Positions 45,587 through 54,975 of a stretch of DNA of 64,000 nt are shown here, piece after piece (position 1 is the first letter of the stretch; each line of letters opens with the position of its first letter). The notes below the pieces were generated by a model. That model saw only the letters and a program-made list of their open reading frames with translations, was not told the origin of the DNA and made no database searches. The stretch is taken from assembly GCA_905221615.1 (NCBI GenBank), contig CAJNDT010005878.1:186001-250000 (forward strand). Direction: 5' to 3'. This DNA is from Symbiodinium sp. CCMP2592. Its lineage: Eukaryota > Sar > Dinophyceae > Suessiales > Symbiodiniaceae. Position numbers and translations under genes: made by a program.

Positions 45587-46372
45587 AGCTAGACCTCAGA
45601 TAGGAGTTGCAGGCATACCTGATGTTCCACATACATAGATAAGTACATAAAAGAAATATACACACATATATATATATATATATGTCTATGGGCCGTAAAC
45701 TCAACAGTACCCAAACTTGCCAACGTTTGACCTTGCCTTATGCGTCAGGCCAGAGCTCAGCCCACAGATCATGAATGAATCTCTGACATCCCCAAGCCGC
45801 AGCGAGAAGACAGAAGCTTGGTTTTGGAGGTCACTAAGCAGAGCGTACGCAAGCCAGAATCAGTAGGAACACATGTTGACTGCCGTCGTAGTCTTCACCA
45901 TCATCATCACAACCGCCACCTTCCTTGATCATTACGATCACGCCACTGTCCCTCACAGGGAATCACTAGCTCACAACAAGGGCACACAAGTGCTATTGCT
46001 GCTATTGGTTTCGCTAGTATTGTTATTTATCACTCATTCCCAAAGAGTTCTAAGCACAAACATGGCAGAAAGTAGGGATTCTATAGTAGGAGCTACAAAT
46101 ATGATTTGGGTAACCATTGCATAATATCGGTACTTAGGGCCCTTTGGGACGAATATCATCACCCAAAATTTGCATTTATGACCCTAAACGCTATACCCTA
46201 AATCCAACGCCGTAACCCCTAAACCCCTGATCCTAAACTCTAAACCCTAAATCCTAAACCCTAAGTAAGTACTAGTATCATCACAAACTCGACAGAACCA
46301 CTCCTCCATGCTTCGGCCAACTTTCAACCCTTCGCGCCCCCGTTTGTGCGAGCTTCTGTTTTCGAAGGGTTC

Positions 46373-46470
46373 ATACCAGGACTCCCCAATGACCCTTTCA
46401 TGGAACCTTTTGGTCCTTAATGGTGGGTATTCAGGGTATATTCGAGGGTAATTGGGGGGTCTAGGTAGGG
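46373..46470 (+). mobile_element. TIR element, family I
   Basis: ATACCAGGACTCCCCAATGA ... TAATTGGGGGGTCTAGGTAG. A half copy is at 4909-4980. Confidence 0.82.
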
Positions 46471-46984
46471 CTTAGGGTTTAGGGCTTAAAAGGCTTAGGT
46501 TTCCGGGTTTACGGGTTTCGGGTACCGGCGTTCAACCGAGTTCTACTAGGAGTCAGCCAAACTTCATGCCGAAGCCGAAAACTCGGACGGCCCGAAACCC
46601 TAAATTCCGGAAGAGGGCTTAAGTTGAGTGTTTAAGATTGCCGAAGCACAAATTGTCGATGCACTTCGGAGCGCAGTAGTGAAAGCCTCAGTTGAGAAGT
46701 TAAAGCTTGAGGTGTCATGAACATAGCAAAAGAGTAGTGCTGTGGCCCCAGACAGAGAAACGACCATGACCGTGCGAGAGTTTTGTTCGAGTGCTTACTG
46801 AAAGGTATTATGGTTTCGGCTTGGTAACTATAATCGGCAAACATGCAGCATTGTGGGGTTTCAAAGTGTGAGCTTCGTTTTGCATCTTTACAGTTCACGA
46901 AAACAGCTCACCGCAACGTGGTTTGCGTGTTTCCGCGTCGTGTCGGCTCGCTCCGGACGCTCGACAAGGACAACTAAACGAACC

Positions 46985-47055
46985 CATACCCTTGTACCCG
47001 TATAGGGGTACTTTAAGGCCAATGTATATACTATCTGGGCACATGCAGCCGTAGA
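46985..47055 (+). mobile_element. Family G element, short
   Basis: CCTTGTACCCGTATAGGGGT ... TATACTATCTGGGCACATG. Confidence 0.6.
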
Positions 47056-47099
47056 GATTCGGGTACCGCCAGGAACGTACTCTGAAGTTCCAGCCTCCC

Positions 47100-47224
47100 T
47101 ACTTAAAGGATCATGGGACTTAGTAACTAGGGTTATTATTCGGGTAACTCTGCTTATAACTACTTAATAGCCCCAATTAAGGTACTCATAACCTTACTTA
47201 CTAAGTCCCATGATCCTCCAAGTA
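47100..47224 (-). mobile_element. TIR element, family A, reverse orientation
   Basis: TACTTAAAGGATCATGGGAC ... GTCCCATGATCCTCCAAGTA. Confidence 0.87.
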
Positions 47225-47357
47225 GCAGCACAGCCTGGAGTCGAAGTCTGAACCCTGACAATTGAAACTCTTTGAACTCTTGACCTTCGAGTCTGTAGTA
47301 ATAAGTACCCTAAGGGTCCATGTACAAACAGTATGTACTTTGGCCTTGAAGTATTCC

Positions 47358-47418
47358 CTATATGTATATGTATATGTAACATATGTATATGTATATGTAT
47401 ATATATATATACATATAT
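47358..47418 (+). repeat. TATATG/TA microsatellite
   Basis: TATATG hexamers grading into TA, directly right of a family G half element. Confidence 0.9.
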
Positions 47419-47664
47419 GCTACCCCCCCCTCATGTACCCACGCTTTGTGCTTGAATTGTGCGGGATCGTCGCCGTGGGTGGCCCTACAAACGGTCTCCA
47501 CTATTCTTGGTTATATGCAAAGTACACGAAAGTGCTGGTATGTTCTTCTATGCCAGCACCAAGTCGTGTAGTTTCACTGTTACATTTACCAATGATCCTC
47601 TTCTTGTGACCAATGTCTTTACTACTATGGTTATACTCACCGTTCTGATTGCTTCAGTAATACC

Positions 47665-47795
47665 ACCCAGCTAACACTCTTTATTTCCCCCTGTCATACT
47701 ATGTCTGAATAAAAACCTTCCTAGATACATATCCCAGCTAACCCTCTTTCTTTCCCCCTGGCTTAGTATGTCTGAAAAACTTTCCTAGGTACGCT
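47665..47795 (+). repeat. Imperfect direct repeat, ~76-bp period
   Basis: CCAGCTAACACTCTTTATTT and CCAGCTAACCCTCTTTCTTT, each followed by CCCCCTG, TATGTCTGAA and CTTCCTAG. Confidence 0.75.
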
Positions 47796-48770
47796 AGTCC
47801 CGTGGCTACTGTGCACACTGCTTTAGATTAGCCCGACCTGCAAAAGTAAATGTATTAGTTGTTGAAGCCTACGTTTTATTCACATCTTGATAAAGTATGA
47901 GCCTACGAGCTATTACTTTTCGAAGATTTGCACCAGTGCTTGCACGATTTGCCAACATCCACAAACACTCTCAATAAAATTGTGGCTTATTCTGCTGACA
48001 TATTTGTTCTGAGAAGCCAGCTGAAAGAGGCGAAGACAGACGATAATTCAACATATTCTACTCCTCTTTGGTTAAGCTATATATTCATTGGTACTGGTTA
48101 AATAACTTTGTTGTTCTCGCCGCCTTGTATTGATGTCAACTCTAAGCTTTACATGCTTATTCTGAGTTTAGGTAATCTTTAGCCTGTGCATCGTTTGAAT
48201 CATGTCCATCCTATCGAGCTGGGGCTTGTCTGTTCTTACAGAGTCGTTTACAAGTTTCGCACTTAATACATGATTTCCAATAAAGACTTCTGTATGTCAG
48301 AGTTTTGTGGTGACTGTGCTGGGTAGTGCTCTTTACTGTAAGCACCAGTTAGAGACGTACAAAAATGAAAGTGCACCAAGTAGAGACACCCCCATGCAAG
48401 CGTGCAGCAGCACACGTTATACATGTACCTTTAGAAAAGTGTAAGCGAAACCAATACATTTTCCATATAACACTAAAGTTTCCTTAGTAAAGGCCTCAGT
48501 CCTAGACAAAAGTAGACGAAAGTATAGTTCCGTGCACGGTAACGGACGAAGACGACCAATGAAGTGGTCTTCTTAAAGTACCATCTTCAGGCAGGGATTC
48601 AGGCCGAGCCTTGTACAGCATGAAAGGATTGATCTCATGAACATGTTCGCAAAACATGCAGCAACTTATATGGGTATGTAGTCACATGGCAAGAGCACAT
48701 ATGTCACATGTGTGCCCAACAACTGAATCCGGCCAATCCGTCAAACTATAAAACTACGGCGATGATTTTT
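47670..48770. other. AT-richer stretch without telomere-like motifs
   Basis: About 1.1 kb with no TTTAGGG/CCCTAAA and no TIR copy, many stops in all frames. Contains the 76-bp direct repeat at its left end and leads into the minisatellite. Confidence 0.6.
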
Positions 48771-50257
48771 AAATACCCGGACATCTAAACAAGTTAAACA
48801 GGTGTGTCATACTACTTCCGTGGGCATTGTCTCTGGGCCGCCCAATTTTAAAACACACGGAAAGACAACAACACGAGACTCCAGCCCGCAGACTCCGTCC
48901 TCCAACCTTCGCCTCTCCAGCCCTCTTCCCAGCCCTTCAGCCCTCCAGCCTTCCAACCCCTCCTGCCATCCAGCCAGCCTTCCAACCTTCCAGCCTTCCA
49001 GCAGCCTTCCAGCCTTCCAGTTTCAGCCCCTCCAGCCTTCCACCCTTCCAGCCTTCCAGCGCCTCCATCCAGCCTTCCAGCCCCGCCAGCCTTCATTCGC
49101 AGCGCCACACTGCGCAAGTGCCCCGTACCTTGCAAAAAAAGCCTGAGAATGGCGGGCTGGAAAGGGCTGGAGGGCTGGAGGGCTGGACGGCTGGAAGGCT
49201 GGAAGGCTGGAAGGGTGGAAGGCTGGAAGGCTGGAAGGGTGGAAGGCTGGAAGGCTGGAAGGCTGGAAGGCTGGAAGGCTGGAGGGCTAGGCTGGAAGGC
49301 TGGAGGGCTGGAAGGCTGGAAGGCTGGAGACGGCTGGAAGGCTGGAAGGCTGGAAGGCTGGAGGGGTGGAGGGCTGGAAGGCTGGAAGGCTGGAGGGCTG
49401 GAAGGCTGGAAGGCTGGAAGGCCGGAAGGCTGGAAGGCTGGAAGGCTGGAGGGCTGGAGGGCTGGACGGCTGGAAGGCTGGAAGGCTGGAGGGCTGGAAG
49501 GCTGGAAGGCTGGAAGGCTGGAAGGCTGGAAGGCTGGAAGGCTGGAAGGCTGGAAGGCTGGAAGGCTGGAAGGCTGGAAGGCTGGAAGGCTGGAAGGCTG
49601 GAAGGCTGGAGGGCTGGAGGGCTGGAAGGCTGGAAGGCTGGAAGGCTGGAAGGCTGGAAGGCTGGAAGGCTGGAAGGCTGGAAGGCTGGAAGGCTGGAAG
49701 GCTGGAAGGTTGGGAGGCTGGAAGGCTGGAAGGCTGGAAGGCTGGAAGGCTGGAAGGCTGGAGGGCTGGAAGGCTGGAAAGCAGGAGGGCTGGAAGGCTG
49801 GAAGATTGGGGAGCCTGGGAGGCTGGAAGGCTGGAAGGCTGGAGGGCTAGAAGGCTGCAAGGCTGGAAGGCTGGAAGGCTGCAAGGCTGGAAGGCTGGAA
49901 GGCTGGAAGGTTGGAAGGCTGGAAGGCTGGAGGCTGGGAAGTGGAGGGCTGGAAGGCTGGAAGGCTAGAGGAGCTGGAAGGCTGGTAGGCTGGAGGGCTG
50001 GAAGGCTGGACGGCTGAAGGGCTGGAAGGCTGGAGGGCTGGACGGCTGGAAGGCTGGAAGGCTGGAGGGTTGGAAGGCTGGAGGGCTGGAAGGCTGGAAG
50101 GCGGCTTGAAGGCGGCTGGAAGGCTGGAGGGTTGGCAGGCTGGAAGGCTGGAGGGCTGGAAGTAAACACCCGGAGCTACAACATACGGATTAAAACAGGT
50201 GTCTCATACTACCTCTGTTTGGATCTTGGGTTGCCCGCCCCCCACATGTTTTAAAAT
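48771..50257. repeat. GGCTGGAA minisatellite with inverted arm and flanking direct repeats
   Basis: 48905-49085 is a C-rich array (CCTTCCAG units). 49149-50162 is a G-rich array of the 8-bp unit GGCTGGAA, about 125 units, in the opposite orientation. A ~60-bp unique spacer lies between. Related sequences flank the whole at 48771-48855 and 50164-50257, both running from ACCCGGA through ACAGGTG and TCATACTAC to TTTTAAAA. The long open frames here are products of a stop-free 24-bp period. Confidence 0.92.
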
Positions 50258-50693
50258 TCTCACCGTAGTGGTTAGACCGACTAAATGTCATCGAGATTTT
50301 TGCACATGTCAAAAGGGTATCAACAGTTCTATCAATATGAAATTGAGTTTTCCGAGTTGTACGATGCCGCTGGAATGGAATTTCTGTGCTCGTCTACATG
50401 TCGAAACAATAAAGCAGAAATGGCGGGATGAATCTTGGCAAACACAGCTGTATGACAAGGTAAATGTTTTCTGAAAGAATCAAACACACACAAAGCATTG
50501 CTGGATATGTTGCCTCGCAAAGGAGCAAAAGTGTTAAGTTTCTGCAATGGCCGCGCTATCTGTAGTATCTATACCTGCAGTATCTACAGAGCAGAAAACG
50601 ACGACTATCCACAGAACAACGACAGGATGAAAAAACAATACAAGGGTCAAACCACAAGGCTCGGTACTCAAACAAATTCAACAGGAATTCTCT

Positions 50694-50783
50694 TGAATAC
50701 GCCTCGGATCCAAGATTCAAGATTCAAGGTGCAGGGCAAAGTTCTCCCTGGCACCTTGAATCTTGGATCCGATGCGTATTCAA
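50694..50783 (+). mobile_element. Solo TIR element with long arms
   Basis: TTGAATACGCCTCGGATCCA ... TTGGATCCGATGCGTATTCA; GATTCAAGATTCAAGG repeats in the left arm. Confidence 0.8.
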
Positions 50784-51009
50784 CAGAATACGTTGAATAC
50801 GTTTGAATACGCCCTATCTTGGTCCGCGGCGAGAGTTTTAGTACTTAAAGATGAGGAAGAATCCCATTAACCCACGCCGTTCTGCAGCTAAGATTTCGGA
50901 GAAAGGCATGGGAACAAGGGCATCCCAAGAACCCATCCCTTCCCAAAGCCGAGATTGAGAAGACAGGCGTGGGTACAAGGGGTGGGTGGGGGGGGGGGGG
51001 GGGGGGTAC

Positions 51010-51074
51010 ATGTGTATAATATATTATATATACTATATATATACATAGATATATATATATATATATATATATAG

Positions 51075-51112
<38 letters not shown>
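51010..51112 (+). repeat. TA and AG microsatellites
   Basis: TA-rich block 51015-51073 followed by an AG tract of ~19 units at 51076-51112, next to the G19 run. Confidence 0.95.
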
Positions 51113-51115
<3 letters not shown>

Positions 51116-51119
51116 TATA

Positions 51120-51166
51120 GGTACATTGGGTGCGCAGTATATACTATTTGGGTACATGGACCCTTA
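51120..51166 (+). mobile_element. Family G right half next to TA/AG microsatellites
   Basis: GTACATTGGGTGCGCAGTAT, then ACTATTTGGGTACATGGACC. Similar halves are at 7640-7698 and 47304-47365. Confidence 0.65.
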
Positions 51167-51313
51167 GGGTTAGCATTCAACGGCCCTGCGACTGAACTCC
51201 CGCTGCCACGAAGGAGTGTCATCATAGGCTTCATGGCAGCAACCTGCCCAGCAGCACCCTAAACCCTAAACCCTGAAGGGAATAGTACTTTGCTCATTGC
51301 CATGCGCAATCTA

Positions 51314-51426
51314 CATGGGAGTTTCCAACATTAAAATAGGGGCACCCTAATCTAGTACCCGAAATAACAGGATCCGTGTTATAGGGCACCCCCAAAATAA
51401 GGTGCCCCTAATTCTCGAAAACCCAT
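51314..51426 (-). mobile_element. TIR element, family D, flanked by a host duplication
   Basis: CATGGGAGTTTCCAACATTA ... CTAATTCTCGAAAACCCATG. A ~35-bp flank containing TTTGCTCATTGCCATG is present at both sides (from 51277 and from 51438). Confidence 0.82.
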
Positions 51427-51864
51427 GTGGATTCACGGCTGCAGGGAAGAGTGCTTTGCTCATTGCCATGGGACTGTGCAAGGGTTTCTATGCTGCTTAA
51501 GAACAGAACTTGGAGGTCCTAAAGATTAAGATGTCGCGTTGTATTCAGGTTTTGTGCAACTAGGCGTGGGAAACGGATTTGAGGGCTCAAGCCCTCAACC
51601 TCACTGTAGACCCCTTAGACTCTTCCAAAGATCATGCCCTATCCTGCATCTTTTCAACGGCCCTAACTACCAAATCCGCGCAACAGCACAGCAACAGCAA
51701 TAGCAACGATAGCAAAATTAAAAAACAAAAAAAGAGGAAACAATGCCAACAACCAGCGTAACCAAATCAAGAACAAGCAAGCGCACACACACACACACAC
51801 AGAAAGAAGGACAAACAAATGACCTGAACCCTGGACCGGCGAAACCCAAATCAATAATTTCAAC

Positions 51865-51963
51865 CTGTAGTCTCCATTGTAGTTCCTTTTTTGGGTTACC
51901 TTATATGATCCCTAATATATACATGGTTAAACCAAAAACAGGAACTCCAATGGAGACTATAGG
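51865..51963 (+). mobile_element. TIR element, family E
   Basis: CTGTAGTCTCCATTGTAGTT ... AGGAACTCCAATGGAGACTA; internal sequence nearly the same as the copy at 5631-5729. Confidence 0.88.
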
Positions 51964-51999
51964 TATAATGACAAGCGTAGGCTCTTCGTCCGATTAGCT

Positions 52000-53690
52000 T
52001 GAACACCGGTACTTCCGGGGGCCTATTTTGTGTTTTTTTGCTGCGGCTTCGTGGCTGTTTTAACATGGCAATTTCAGGTTTGGGGGCCCGCTAGGACCAG
52101 GAGTGTAATATATGAACCTTAATAATTAGAATTGGGTTTTGGGGCCCAAAGAACAAAATAGAACAAGGAACCCACCAAGATAGTATTGGTAATTAGTTAA
52201 GCCCCTATATTAGAGCTTTGGGGGGTTGCCGGGCATTAAGATTCTGAGAGTTGAGTTTGATACTTGGGTGGGGCCTGAGTGCCGAAGCCCCAGTCACTCA
52301 GTGAGAACACAAAGCCCTCAACACCACAAGTTATCGTTAGCAACACAGAACTCTGTTTTCGAGTATTGGTAATTGGTCTTTAGGTAAACCCACCGTGTCT
52401 TAAGCAGTTTGAATCGAAAAGTCCTCTAGTCGACACACCCCTGAGGCCCTACAAGCCCCAAACCCAACAACCCACGATCCTAAACCCCACCTCGATGATT
52501 GTGGACACCATGACCCCAGAAACTCAAATATTTCCGCTTGTCGCCCCTCTCCTGGTCCGGCCCTACGACCACACTTTGGGGCTCAGTTTTTGTAAGGCTT
52601 CAACTGCCAGGTTCCATGACTAGGAGGTGCTTTCTAAGCCTTTAATAGTAGTAGGTAAGATCCGCTTGGCAGGCCGGTTTGCTCGTAAGTGCTTCGTCGT
52701 TACGGTGCTTTGGGTTTTGGGTTCACGGTTTAGAATGGGGTTTGAGCAGTTCGGCCGTTTACCACATGGGGTCGGCAGTTTGGTAGAATGAGCTGCGATG
52801 TGCCGAACTCCCCATCGCTGCCATGCTTCAGTTTAGGGCTTAGCACTGGGGAGTCAGACATTCGATTGGGTCTTTCCAAACGCATGCCAATGGGTATTTC
52901 AAACCCAAGACATACTCGCCCGACTCGCCCTAAACCCTGAAACCCAAGTTGTATTGAAACGAGGATACTAACGAGGTCTAAATTTAAATAAACAGACTAT
53001 ATAGGCTCTTCCGTGACTTGGGGCAGGGAAAGGGAGGCTGTGGAAATCCTGTTAGGGTTTGGGGCTTCGTGTTTAGGGTTTAGGCTTGAGGGGTTTGTCG
53101 GTTTCGGGCTTAGGTTGTTTTTTGCAGTTTGAGGAGTAGGGCTTCGCGTTCATGTGGTTCACTGCGGCTTGTGTAGATATGGAAGTTTACGACTCAGTTT
53201 TTGGGAATTCGGGTCTATCTAGAGTCTCATGCTATTTACCTCTGATGTAGAATCTCTTCTACAAGAGCTTAGACCCAGCATCGCGAACCTAAACCCTAGG
53301 CTACGTAGCCGCCTAGTAATCCTCACCCCCGCGTCCTAACCCACAATCCACAGTCCTTCAGGTTTTGCACGGGCCAGCCCCACCTCGAGCCTCAAGCAGC
53401 CAACGTTTCCAATCAGTGATACGGGATTTTGGGATCAAGCTGCAGGTGTCATTCAAACTTAGCCGTCCAGTGTCCTAAGAGAACTGAAAGACTGAAAGTT
53501 ACGTTTTGGCATTTCGTAAGGAGTAAAACAGTACAAAGGTTAAAAGGTTACCTACTAACAAGTATGTAAAGATTGCCCCACCCCCCTCCCAGAATATGTA
53601 CTGTTCGGAGACTTGGTGTCCTTGGTAGGGGTGCATGAACCTACATAGTGTGAACTGAACTTTGCCTCTGGGTTCTAAGGGTTTACCTTA
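52000..53690. other. Gene-poor stretch
   Basis: Scattered degenerate TTTAGGG patches (52695, 53050-53110) in otherwise unique sequence. No open frame of note and no TIR copy recognised. Confidence 0.4.
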
Positions 53691-54514
53691 AGCCTGAAGA
53701 ACCTACCTTTTTAAAGGACCTATATACGAAAATCTTATTCAGGGTTAAGGTAGGGTTCAGGGCTTGGGGTTTAGAACTTTAAGCCCAATGTAAATACTAT
53801 ACAGGTGTACGGGGGATTACATAGTGCTTACCTGCTCGCTACATTGCACCTGCGTTGGCTGCCTCCATCTTTACTACAAGACCTTGCCTGTAATACTTCG
53901 ATTCAAAAGTAAGTTGTCCAAAACAAGGTGCTGCAACTGCAATTCAGGGTCGAGGCATCTGCAATCATAAACCTGTTTGGCCAACCTTCTACGGAACCTT
54001 ACCTTAACCCTTACAGGAACCCACAAGGGAGCCCTATATAATGGCAGATCTGAAAGAAACCCCGGCAGATGAAAGGCCCCTTTTCGATGACCTCCCATGA
54101 TACCAGCGTGGCTGCAAACCCTAAACCCCGAATACCTAAACCCCAAACCCTAAAACAAAAAGAGCCTGAAGAAAATCAGAACAGAGTTGTCGGGTACATT
54201 AGGCTAGGAACCCTAAGGAATTCTATTGGAAATGATCCCGACCCCCGGTAGGAAACCCAAAGCCCTGCAGGGTACCGGCCTCCCATGAAATGGTTCGAAG
54301 GGTGATAGACAGGGGTCAACCAGGTCTCGGTATCTGGACTAAACTCGTGCTTGTCGTGCCTGGGCTGTCAGGAGTTTCTGGGCTTTGGAGGGTACGTGGG
54401 CTTCCGGCCTAGTTTGGCGGATCGTCGATCGGTGAAATTGGCGGTTCACTCTTCCACCGAGAACATGTCACTTCATCTGCATTCATGCCACTAGTGCCAC
54501 AGGTCTGCACACCC

Positions 54515-54619
54515 CAGAGCCTCCAAAACCCCTTAATTAGGGCATATACCTTAAATCATATAGGGGATCCTACTATAATTTAAGGTATATTCCTTGATTA
54601 AGGGGTTTTGGAGGCTCTG
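54515..54619 (+). mobile_element. TIR element, family M, long arms
   Basis: CAGAGCCTCCAAAACCCCTT ... AAGGGGTTTTGGAGGCTCTG; arms extend ~43 bp. Directly upstream of the Copia element. Confidence 0.9.
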
Positions 54620-54975
54620 TCTGGGACTCTACGAAGACTAAAGATCCATGTAAACGAAGACAGGGGAGGCAGAGCCACAATCCGCCTGACAGCTCGCAAA
54701 AAGAACACACCAAGCTGATTACGACTAAGTGCGTGAAGCATGGCTGTCGCTCAGGTCGGAACGTCGTTGCACAACCGAGGCTGTCTTTTGTTCGAAAAAA
54801 TCGAGGCGCGATCCGAGGGTCAAGGGTTCAGACTTAGGCTGCCTAAGCTCCCTGGTCCCCTTAGGGTTCTGTAAATCACGTAGGTTATCAGCCGTAGGTC
54901 GGTTCTAGGGCTGTGAGCTGTTAGATAGGCCTATTCTTAAGGGTGTCAAGTACTCTGTGGTAGTGCTGTGACGCC
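54620..54975 (+). other. Presumed 5' leader of the Copia element
   Basis: Sits between a short TIR element (ending ~54619) and the polyprotein ATG, and lacks telomere-like tracts after ~54850. It should contain the 5' LTR end and primer-binding site, but I see no convincing TG...CA LTR boundary, and the 3' LTR lies outside the window. A GGTTATCAG at ~54886 only weakly recalls a Met-tRNA-primed site. Confidence 0.3.

Noticed and set aside
48827-50169. Long open frames of 396, 358, 233 and 200 codons on both strands
   Set aside because: They are translations of an 8-bp tandem repeat (24-bp coding period) that lacks stops in several frames. No unique protein sequence.
54874-54900. Primer-binding site for initiator Met-tRNA near GGTTATCAG
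   Set aside because: The match is too weak and no LTR end lies next to it.
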